Positions 21,780-30,499 of a DNA stretch of 64,000 nt are shown here, one piece after another. The position numbers and the translations under genes are program-made. The stretch is taken from positions 75,759,501-75,823,500 of the forward strand of contig CM075344.1 of NCBI GenBank assembly GCA_037693485.1, in the 5' to 3' direction. The number at the start of each line of letters is the position of its first letter. Position 1 is the stretch's first letter. The stretch comes from Kitagawia praeruptora. Its lineage: Eukaryota; Streptophyta; Magnoliopsida; Apiales; Apiaceae. The notes below the pieces were generated by a model that searched no databases, was not told where the DNA came from, and was given only the letters and a program-made list of their open reading frames with translations.

Positions 21780-24572
21780 ATCTTGAAGAGTGAAAGAATT
21801 ATCGGAATTGGCGAGTGTGCCCGAGTAGCGGCTGACAAGTTAGAGAAGAAAGACATGTGTGATCGATTAGAGGCCAGTGTACAAAGAAGTAGAGACTGAT
21901 GTAAAGTGAGAAAAGAATTGAGATATTGGAATTGGAAACTTCATGTATTGAGGCAAGTTACTATCCCTCACTTATTGTTCAAGTGATGTGAAACCTTCTG
22001 TGTTATTTAGTTGTTCTTTCAATATCCCTTCTTGCAAGCAATTGTATTCTTCATATTTATTCTGAATAATGTGAACCTGTTCTGTTAATTATGCGATGTT
22101 CCTTTCAAATCATTTTGTTAATGCATATACCTTTCATTTTTATTCTAGTGACATTCTTCTTCTATTAATTTACAGACATTCATTCTCAAATTATTCTGTC
22201 ATTGTTTATTTTCATCGCCTATCGTTCAGGTGTTAATTTCTTTTAAAATTATTTTATGTCAATATTTATCGTCTTTATTAATTTTCCTCAAAGAACGTTT
22301 TTCTTCGAATTGTTGTAAATTAATTCGAGATTTATACTGTTGTTGAAGCATGTGTTGCTCAGTGATGGTTAAAATCGAGAATGAATTGAGATCTTCTTAA
22401 TTATTCAAACTCATTATTGTCATGCCGGTTTGGCGGCTGAAGCCTATGAGTGCTTAGTTGACAAGAGTGAGACCTTGGGTGATTGAGAATTTCTTAAATC
22501 TTCGTTTTAAATTATTCAAATCTTTTATGCAAGTTCGAATTTTGACATGAAAATTTTATTAGTTAGTAACCTTTGAAATAAATGGTTATAGCTTGTGGAG
22601 TACTGAAATCATTTAATGAACTTCAGATCACTTTATTCTTTGATTTCCTTATTAATTGTTGTTCAATTCTAGAACCTGAATAATTGCTTTGTTCCCTAAT
22701 TAATTAATTAATGTTTCCTTGCTGATATGTGATTCTGTTTTGCTGAGCAATACCCTGCTTAGTTAAATCTTATTGATTTGTTGTCTTTAATTCCTTATAT
22801 CAATTGCTTCCTTGATCCTTAATCTTCTAATGTTGCTCCCTAAAATGGTTTAATTAATTAAAGTTGTTTTAAAATTTCCTTATACTGGGCTGGTCTTTTG
22901 CCAGTGAGTTTAAGGACTGAAAAATGTTTTAAAATGTTTTTAAAAGTTTTATGGATTGGAGAAGCGTAAGAGGCTGGGGGAGTGCCCAGTCCAGCACTTT
23001 TTAGCGTAAGAGGCTGGGGGAGTGCCTAGTCCAGCATTAAAGGCCAATGTGTTGCCTAATTGGGAACCCAATTTCAAAGGAATGGGACTTTACGTGGCTG
23101 ATCACCCGTATTGTCCGTAATCAGGAGAATAATAAAATCAACTTAATTGTTTTTGAAAAGTTTTATTAAAAAGTATGTTTTAAAAATGGAATGGTTTTAA
23201 GAAAAGGAATGTTTTAGTGAAAAGTGATGAAAGAAAGGAATGTTTTGATAAGATATATATGTTTCAAGATAAATGGTCAGTAGTTTCGGAATTTTGGATA
23301 TTAGAGTTAGTTGCTTTCTATCTTGATAAAATTGGGAATTCAGTAAAACAATGAGATTAAGGATGGATAGAAGTTTTCCAGTTATTCCATTCTCGAGTAA
23401 CATTGTACGTGAAAGGGGAACAAGAATAATTGGGGAATTTCTTGATATTCTTTTTCTCAAAGTTTTATCTGAGGCAATATAGTTGAAGAAAATGGAAAAG
23501 TTTCTCTATGACTGAAATTGAATGTTCTTTTGAGATAGAGTATTCATTGATATTGCTCATCAATGAAATATCATGATATCATTGTTTCACTATACTATAT
23601 ACTTGCTGAGCATTGTTGGCTCATTCTTGCTTTATTTTCCCTAACCTTTCAGTTAGGATTAAAGATGGATGTCTGCAGCGTGCAAACCATATGAGAGCTA
23701 TGAGGCCTTATATTCAGGATAGAATTCGACGCCAGAGTGGGTAAGCACGGATTGAGATTAAGTTGCGAATTAGATGGTATAATAGTTTTTATTCAGAGTA
23801 GTGATAGAAATTGTAATAATTTGTATAATTTAGATTCTTGTTTCATACCATAACCTGGAATCGATCCTAGGTGAGGAATCGTTGGTGTATTAAGTTGTAT
23901 TTGTATTTGTATTTGTTAATTGGAATTTGGTTTAGGTTGAAATACAGGTGGATAGTCCGATTTACGAATACTTCATGCCGAAATTTTCAAAAATTCCCTT
24001 GTAACAAAATCTATTTTATTTTAAAAAGTATATTTTCAGTATTGGGAAGTCGGGGCGTTACAATCACACTATTTACTCCTATCCATGGTACCCTCGTACA
24101 TTTGGTTTTATATATATAATATCCTTCTATTAAGTAAAAAGTAATAGAATTGACTTCACACTGTAAAACAAATTGTATATTTGAAATCTTTACGAAAAGT
24201 TATATAAAATAGACCCTTAAATCATGTAAAACAGAGTCAAAATGAGTGAGATATTTATTGTCAAAGTTTGGTTGTGGAGTTTGAATATATCTCACTCATT
24301 TTAATTCCGTTTTACATGATTCAATAGTCTATTTCATGTATTTTTTCGCAACGATTTCAAATATACAATTTGTTTTACAATTTGAAATCAATTATATTAC
24401 TTTGTACTTTACAGAAGGGCATTATATATGAAAAACCAAATGTACGAGGGTACCATGAATAGGAGTAAATAATGTGATGGTACCATGTAGAAAAGCCAAA
24501 ACCACAATAGTACCATATAGAATTTCCCTTAATTAAATTGTGTTTCTTCATGATATTGTTAGGAGGTCTATC

Positions 24573-24817
24573 CATGGTTGTAAAAATCGGTAATCGGTAT
24601 AAATCGGTTGAGGTACCGATTTAAGATTAATCGGGTAATCGGGGATTAATCGGAAGGATTAATCGGATATTATAATAATATTTAATATATTAGTCTAATT
24701 TACAATTAAACATATCATTTTAATTAAATTCACAGGATTAATCGGATTTTAAAAATCGAATCGGTTGATTACCTTATAGAGGATTAATCGGCTAAATCGG
24801 GGATTTTTAGAACCATG
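24573..24817. mobile_element. hAT-type MITE rich in AATCGG motifs
   Basis: A 245-bp element flanked by the 8-bp duplication GGTCTATC at 24565-24572 and 24818-24825. Its termini are CATGGTTGTAAAAATC and, inverted, CATGGTTCTAAAAATC. The subterminal regions carry many copies of ATTAATCGG/AATCGG on the plus strand, which would be candidate transposase-binding repeats. The 8-bp TSD points to hAT. Confidence 0.9.
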
Positions 24818-24825
24818 GGTCTATC

Positions 24826-25279
24826 TACTTGATACTACTACGTTGATTGAGATGGTTCAGGGTTAATATTGTGCCTGTTTGGCACAATTTTTTTTATTGA
24901 TTTATGAACTTATTTTTGAATAAAAAATTTACATTTTGATAATATTTTTTTATATAAATATTTAATGTATGTTTGAGATTCAATAAGTTGGGAAAAAATG
25001 TTGGAAAATAAGTTAAAAAATTAGGATTATCTAACTTTATCTTAAAATAAATTGACTTATTTTGAAAAAAAGTTCCCCAAACATCTCCAATTTAATTAAG
25101 GATAATGTATATCACACCGTTTCAGAGAATCACTCGCACACAACCAGTTATGACCAAACCATAAAGGATGAAATGTTAAAAGATGACATGTAACTGTCAT
25201 CCAGTTGTTATATATTTGGGAAATAATGTCAATATCTATAGTATATGTTTTTTTTTTGGACATATCTGTAGTATACTAG
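24826..25279. other. AT-rich non-coding DNA, possible hAT relic
   Basis: GTGCCTGTTTGGCACAA near 24871 and CCCCAAACATCTCC near 25077 could be eroded hAT MITE ends, but no target duplication was found. No gene is seen. Confidence 0.3.
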
Positions 25280-25281
25280 TA

Positions 25282-25554
25282 CTCCCTCTGTTTTTTTCTT
25301 TTCTTTATGTTTGCTTTTTGCACGGAAACCAAGATAGTGGATGTAATATTGTTAAAATAAATGAAGTAGTGGGTGTAATAGTAATTTTATTGTTAAAATA
25401 AGTGAAGTAGTGGGTGTAATAGTGAAAAGGTGGAGTGAAGTTGTGGATGTAATAATGTATTTTATTGTTAAAAGTTACTATTTTTAGTAATGTAAAGAAA
25501 TGGAATGGACAGCCCAAAATAGAAAGTGTAAAGAAATGAAATGGACGGAGGGAG
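25282..25554. mobile_element. Stowaway-type MITE with internal tandem units
   Basis: 273 bp, CTCCCTCTGTTTTTTTC at the left and GAAATGGACGGAGGGAG at the right, TA at 25280-25281 and 25555-25556. The middle repeats a ~45-bp unit containing TTGTTAAAATAAGTGAAGTAGTGGGTGTAATAGTG-like sequence. A relative lies at 62614. Confidence 0.88.
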
Positions 25555-25761
25555 TATATGTTAATCAATAGTATTATTCTTGTCATTTTATAACTTTTAC
25601 TATAGGTGTTTCTCACGTTAGTATAGCATTTCACGGTTTCCACGTTTTTTACTGACCAACAAATTTTAATTCAACTATTTTTGTTTGAATTTGTGTATTT
25701 ACATCTTCTCAAATGTTGATTTAATACATATATAAGTAACTTTTAGGTGTAACACAAATTA

Positions 25762-26554
25762 TCTATATTATTTATATTATTCTATATTAGCCAAAATATT
25801 AAAAATCTATTCGGTCAATTGGTACGGTACCTTTTTCTTTTACTTAATTATCATTTACCCTTATTTAATTACAAATAATATTCATTCTAACAACTAATAA
25901 TCTATACTATCTACATTATTTTATGTTAGTCAAAATATTAAAATATTGTCCAGTCAATCGGTATGGTACCCGTTCTTTTTTATTTAATTATCATTTACCC
26001 TTATTTAATTACAAATGAAATTCATTCTAACAACTAATCAAATTTTTTTCATGTCTTAAACATATTATCTTTTCTAATTTTTAATAACAAATTAATTTTA
26101 TTTTCAAGCAGTATACAATATCTTTTATATTTTATCTAACTAAAATTTCTTTTTTCTTCTAAAAACACTTAGGGCAATTTTATTTTATTTTTATTAAATA
26201 ATTACTATTAACTAATCAATTACCTTTTTGAATTGAAACATGTTACCTTTTTTATTTTCTCTAACTAAAAACTCTCTTTCTCCAATTATATCACGGCCGG
26301 TTCTATTTAATAAAATAATATAAAAAATTAACTGATTACTTTTTTTTAACCAAAATGCAATATCTTTTCTATATATTCTATCTAAAATCCTTTTTTTTCT
26401 AGAAGTATCATGAACAATATTTGTATAATTATTATGAAATCATGTTATTTAAAAATTTAATCCTACAAAATTTATGTCTTAAAAAATTTAATTCAAATTA
26501 AAAAAAATCATATAATACTAAAAAAAGTCGTGCATAGCACGAATTTTAAGCTAT
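25762..26554 (+). mobile_element. Helitron-like segment with duplicated 5' start
   Basis: The stretch starts TCTATATTATTTATATT, and its first 139 bp are tandemly repeated from about 25901 (TCTATACTATCTACATT; shared CAAAATATT at 25792 and 25931). It ends in a hairpin TCGTGC-ATA-GCACGA (26528-26542) followed by ATTTTAAGCTAT. A 5' TC, an AT-rich start and a short 3' hairpin before CTA are Helitron features, but the terminal CTRR is not exact (CTAT) and no helicase is encoded. This is a non-autonomous candidate only. Confidence 0.45.
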
Positions 26555-26896
26555 CTTAATTAAAATGAAATTGATGAATAATTGAGACTTTGGTACACTA
26601 GGTTCATGTAGCAGGGATAGTTGGTGGTTTTAATTTTATTCAGCATTATGAATTTATGATCGTCTACCTTCTCAAATCAAAATTGATTTTCAAATTCTTA
26701 TTAAAATTTATTAGGAATTATACTCTTACATTTTTTCGGACAATAAACAGGGATACTAATGTAATTTTATTTTTAATTTTTTAAATAAAATGCTGTATAT
26801 CTTCCTAAAATAGGTCCACGGGTGATCCAATACATTAAATAAGCTCCAAATCCATTTAAATTTCTACTAATCTCAGTTACGCAAGAAGCCAACAAA
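26555..26896. other. AT-rich non-coding DNA
   Basis: No feature that I can support. Confidence 0.6.
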
Positions 26897-26904
26897 CTCT
26901 TAGA

Positions 26905-27294
26905 GGGTGTTTGGGATTGCTTAAAATAAGTTACTTTTGACTTAATGGAGGTGTTTTTAACTTAAAGGAGAAAGTTAAGTTGTTTACTTTAAGTTGAATG
27001 AAAGTGTTTGGGTAATTTTACTTAAAGTTAAATGGGGATTTAATAATTTTGACTTAAAGTGAAATTTGACTTAAAAAAATTTTAAATTCATAATATTTGA
27101 ACTTTACAAGAATCATGAAAAAAAAAAAAAAAAAAAAACTCCATAAGTCATAAGTCATAAGTCAAAAATACCTAAATGGAACTTATGACTTAAAGCAGTT
27201 TTTTAACTTAAAGCCGGGCTTTAAGCTGTTTAGCCAAACAGGTCCAGAACAACTTAAAGCCCCGTTTGGCTTTAAGCGCCTGTTCCCAAACAGG
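26905..27294. mobile_element. hAT-like MITE
   Basis: Ends GGGTGTTTGGGA (left) and, inverted, CCTGTTTGGGAA (right), with imperfect 8-bp flanks CTCTTAGA and CTATTAGT (6 of 8 match). The interior alternates GACTTAA / TTAAGTT / TTTAAG motifs that fold back, and includes a 22-bp A run near 27118-27139. Termini containing TGTTTGG are common in plant hAT MITEs. Confidence 0.5.
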
Positions 27295-27401
27295 CTATTA
27301 GTTAACGTCGAACCCAGAATCCGCCCTCTAGAACTTAGACACTCAGATTGTTGGTCTTGCCAACTCTAACCTGTACCACGAGCTCGGTCTGTCGAAACCT
27401 C

Positions 27402-27667
27402 TGTTCTAAAACAAGGCCGCCTAACCGCTTAATCGGTCCGCTTAAGCGTTGAAGATCCCCCAACCGTCCCGATTTTATGTTAACCGCTTATTCCCCGATT
27501 TTATATAATTATTAAATATATATATACTTATGTATATAAATAATTAAATATATATTATATAATTCGCTTAATTGATCCGCATTGACATCCGCTTAAGCGC
27601 CCGCTTAGCCGCTTAAGCGCTCGAAAGTTGTCTTACCGCTTAGAGCCGCTTACCGCTTTTTAGAACA
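27402..27667. mobile_element. hAT-like MITE rich in CCGCTTA motifs
   Basis: Termini TGTTCTAAAA and TTTTTAGAACA are inverted repeats. Subterminal zones carry at least eight copies of CCGCTTA or its reverse (ACCGCTTAATCGG, CCGCTTAAGCG), analogous to the motif-rich ends of the 24573 element. A clean 8-bp duplication was not found (GAAACCTC on the left, TGAAACTC on the right is a possibility). Confidence 0.45.
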
Positions 27668-28137
27668 CTGCTTGAAACTCGAACTTTACGGAAACTCGAT
27701 TTTATATTTGAGCCGACTAGAATGCACGATGAGTCTTTTCACAAGCCAAGTGAAAAACTTGATCAAACACCTCAAAATTCGGACTCGATTCGACCATGTT
27801 TTATATATATGACATTAACGGTGACACGTACGGATGATGTCTATGCATCTTGCCTCTTTTTTCTTGAATGTTGAATCTGTATAACTGTAGCCTGATTTTT
27901 GTGTTTGATAAGTAAATATTGCGGAAATTAAGAACACATTATATCACTTTAAATCTAAGGTATTATTAGATTAAATATTTTTTATAATTTGTGATACCAT
28001 AAGATGAAATCTCAGTTTTTGTTTTCTCGAGAGAGATAGTAAGATATTGCAATGTTAAAAAGTTAACAACCGAAGGAAGGATGTATGCATTTATAATCAA
28101 ACTATTAACTGTACATATACTCCTTTTACAATTCTAC
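27668..28137. other. Non-coding DNA
   Basis: No coding or structural signal. It ends with the target site ACTAC (28138-28142) of the next element. Confidence 0.6.
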
Positions 28138-28142
28138 ACTAC

Positions 28143-28609
28143 TATTACGGCATAATTTCGGTTATCTTTATTATCTCCCAAATTTCCAAATACGAATCTA
28201 GTAATAATTAACTTAACCCCCAAGTTAATTATTTCCTCTTTCTGAAACGAGTAAAGAATCAATCCCAATCAATTTATGATATAAAATATCTCCAAACGAT
28301 ATCATTCAAATCAGGAAGGTATCCCAACGCGAATATAATTCTAAGAGATAAAATCTACTAATTCCCAAAATACATCCCTTAACAATCATAGGGATTAAAA
28401 ACCAATCTTTTTCACAGAACTGCGTTGGCTTGATCCTTATAAATATAAGGTACGCAGGCATCTTGAAAAAGGATCCGACACATCTAACAAGTCGAGACAC
28501 CTCTCAAGTCCAGCCCCAAACATCCAAAAATCCCAAATCCCCCTATTTTCATGATTTCGTTATTCCAGCAACCTCCGAAATTTGTTATCACCAAATTCCT
28601 CCGTTAACA
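28143..28609 (+). repeat. Left LTR of the compact element
   Basis: 467 bp, same length as the right LTR, with only scattered substitutions (for example GTTATCTTTATT against GTTGCCTCTATT near the start). It ends CCGTTAACA directly before the PBS-like sequence. Confidence 0.9.
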
Positions 28610-28610
28610 A

Positions 28611-28629
28611 TTGGCGCTAGAAGGAGGGG
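28611..28629 (+). other. Primer-binding-site-like sequence
   Basis: TTGGCGCTAGAAGGAGGGG starts two bases after the left LTR, the expected place and G-rich composition. I cannot assign the tRNA with certainty. Confidence 0.6.
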
Positions 28630-28984
28630 ATTATTTTTTGATTGTGGAGGACAATCAATTCATACGCATGGGGGGTTATCTTGGATCTGGAGCTGCTTTA
28701 ATGGAGGAGCTAAGCGGTGGAGGCGGTGAATCTATTCCGAATTAAGATAACATCGAGGAGCAGATCAGCAGACGTTTTATTTAATTCCCGATTCGTTATA
28801 AGTCCGTTTTTGATGATCCTTATATCTTCGGAAAGGTCTTTTCGTTCTCTACAACTTTCGTGTTTTGTGTTTTTCCAGAAAAAATCGTTTAGAAGGTCAA
28901 AAACGCCAAAAACAGATCTGGGCAGAATTAGAATTGTGAAGATTTTCAAGATTTTAGGTGCTATCTTCGTGTTACATGATTTTG

Positions 28985-29740
28985 GAAGGCTCTTAATTAA
29001 AGAGTTTATTATTTTGGAAGGCCCTCCTTTATGGGGTAATATTTTGAAAGATTCTTTATTGAATAATTTATTATTTTGGAAGGCCCTCCTTTGTGGGGTA
29101 ATATTTTAGAAGGCCCTCCTTTGTAGGGTTAAGATTTTGGAAGGCTCTTAATTAAAGAGTTTATTATTTTGGAAGACCCTCCTTTGCATGGGTAATTATT
29201 TGGGAAGGCTCTTATTCGAAGAGTTGATTATTTTGGAAGACCAAATTCTGAAGAGGGTAATATGTGAAAAGACGATCTTCTCTAAGGAGAGTTTTAATAA
29301 AACTATAACGATTTTCTAGAACATTATCTCCCGGGAGGAGAGTGTTTTTGGAATTTGGATATGACCTCCCGAGAGGAGGGTATCACCCGATAATTTAAAT
29401 CCTTGCAAAAACCGTACTTCCGGGGGGATGTCCGTACTTCCGGCGCCTCATCAAGGTACGATTTTTCAGCTACATTATCTCCCGGGAGGAGAGTGTTTCT
29501 GGAATTTGGATATGACCTCCCGAGAGGAGGGTATCCCGATAATTAAATCCTTGCAAAAACCGTACTTCCGGGGAGGATGTCCGTACTTCCGGCGCCTCAT
29601 CAAGGTACGACTTTGGGAATATGACCTCCCGAGAGGAGGGTATTTCTAGAATGAGGATACGACCTCCCGAGATGAGGGTATTCCGAGATATATTTTTTCA
29701 TATTTTTTAGGAATACGACCTCCTTGAAGGAGGGTATCTC
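28985..29740 (+). repeat. Array of short stem-loops in the compact element
   Basis: About a dozen 15-22-nt hairpins occur at irregular spacing. Many have a 5-bp stem and 5-nt loop: CTCTT-AATTA-AAGAG (near 28990 and 29145), CTCTT-ATTCG-AAGAG (near 29210), TCTCC-CGGGA-GGAGA (29327, 29478), CCTCC-CGAGA-GGAGG (29365, 29516, 29625) and CCTCC-TTGAA-GGAGG (29719). The left half has TTATTTTGGAAGGCCCTCC spacers; the right half includes a 151-bp tandem unit starting at 29321 and 29472. Stem sequences differ while pairing is mostly kept. Confidence 0.75.
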
Positions 29741-30008
29741 TTGCTAAGTTTGTTTGTTAGAAAATTGCTTGCAATGCTTTGAATGACTCTTCCGGATAAT
29801 GCTTGACCCTCCAAGATAAATTCTCTCACACCTACAAAACTTATTATTTAATTCTCGCATATTGTCTCGTTTACATCTACATGCGCATTACGGGCACCTA
29901 GGTGCTCCATATTTTTTACTAATCTTTATCTCCTAGTTATTTCAGCGACTCAGGAAATTTGGAAGATCGAAGCATTCTTAGTTCTCCACTGCAGCAAGCT
30001 ACACTGAA

Positions 30009-30020
30009 GAACTGGGGGTA
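30009..30020 (+). other. Polypurine-tract-like sequence
   Basis: AACTGGGGGTAG lies just before the right LTR of the compact element and fits the position of the plus-strand primer. Confidence 0.6.
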
Positions 30021-30022
30021 GT

Positions 30023-30489
30023 TGTTACGGCATAATTTCGGTTGCCTCTATTATCTCCTAAATTTCCAAATACGAATCTAGTAATAATTAACTTAACCCC
30101 CAAGTTAATTATTTCCTCTCTCTGAAACGAGTAAAGAATCAATCCCAATCAATTTATGATAGAAAATATCTCCAAACGATATCATTCAAATCAGGAAGGT
30201 ATCCCAACGCGAATATAATTCTAAGAGATAAAATCTACTAATTCCCAAAATACATCCCTTAACAATCATAGGGATTAAAAACCAATCTTTTTCACAGAAC
30301 TGCGTTGGCTTGATCCTTATAAATATAAGGTACGCAGGCATCTTGAAAAAGGATCCGACACATCTAACAAATCGAGACACCTCTCAAGTCCAGCCCCAAA
30401 CATCCAAAAATCCCAAATCCCCCTATTTTCATGATTTCGTTATTCCAGCAACCTCCGAAATTTGTTATCACCAAATTCCTCCGTTAACA
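30023..30489 (+). repeat. Right LTR of the compact element
   Basis: 467 bp, starts TGTTACGG and ends CCGTTAACA, followed by the TSD ACTAC. Confidence 0.9.
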
Positions 30490-30499
30490 ACTACTAAGC

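Larger units (their letters stand above)
6118..24062 (+). mobile_element. LARD-like non-autonomous Gypsy element with ~5-kb LTRs
   Basis: The element starts TATAACGACTTAG, ends GTCGGGGCGTTACA and is flanked by the 5-bp duplication ATCAC (6113-6117 and 24063-24067). Without the nested insertion it is about 12.1 kb: LTR 4982 bp, interior 2110 bp, LTR 4988 bp. PBS and PPT are present, but no gag, protease, RT or integrase ORF. A relic of a Tekay-type chromodomain tail near its 3' end (13110-13145) and the GGCGTTACA-TGGTATCAGAGC junction point to Tekay/Del chromovirus ancestry. Large LTRs with a non-coding interior fit the LARD definition. Both LTRs start with TA where TG is the rule. Confidence 0.88.
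13210..24062 (+). repeat. Right (3') LTR of the LARD-like element, split by a nested element
   Basis: LTR sequence runs 13210-15919 and resumes at 21785-24062, 4988 bp after removing the insertion and one TSD copy. The empty site survives in the left LTR at 8821-8832 (GGAATCTTGAAG). Near identity with the left LTR implies that the whole element, and even more so the insertion in it, is young. Confidence 0.9.
6063..24528. mobile_element. Fold-back MULE-MITE, interrupted by an LTR element
   Basis: Excluding the insertion at 6118-24062 and its second TSD copy, the element is about 516 bp. It is flanked by TTAATTAAA at 6054-6062 and 24529-24537 (9 bp, Mutator-like). Its termini are GGGATATTCTATATGGTACC and, inverted, GGGAAATTCTATATGGTACT. 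The similarity runs through GGTTTTGGCTTTTCTACATG, TTTACTCCTAT and CCTCGTACATTTGGTTTT to a loop near 24260, so nearly the whole element is one long inverted repeat. The right arm preserves the uninterrupted site and confirms where the LTR element inserted. Confidence 0.85.
28143..30489 (+). mobile_element. Compact non-autonomous LTR element with stem-loop array
   Basis: 2347 bp, flanked by ACTAC at 28138-28142 and 30490-30494. The LTRs are 467 bp each (28143-28609 and 30023-30489), T(A/G)TTACGGCATAATTTCGG...CCGTTAACA. The left copy starts TA, the right TG. A PBS-like TTGGCGCTAGAAGGAGGGG follows the left LTR and a G-rich tract (AACTGGGGGTAG) precedes the right LTR. The 1413-bp interior has no convincing protein. 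Between 28985 and 29740 it is a series of short stem-loops and tandem repeats. Size lies between TRIM and LARD elements. Confidence 0.88.

Noticed and set aside
28306..29109. ORFs in the compact LTR element (64, 99 and 130 codons)
   Set aside because: The 64-codon ORF is present in both LTRs as a copy. The 130-codon one is made of stem-loop repeats and has no domain.
28985..29740. CRISPR-like array
   Set aside because: Repeats and spacers are not regular, the context is a plant LTR element and no cas genes exist here.
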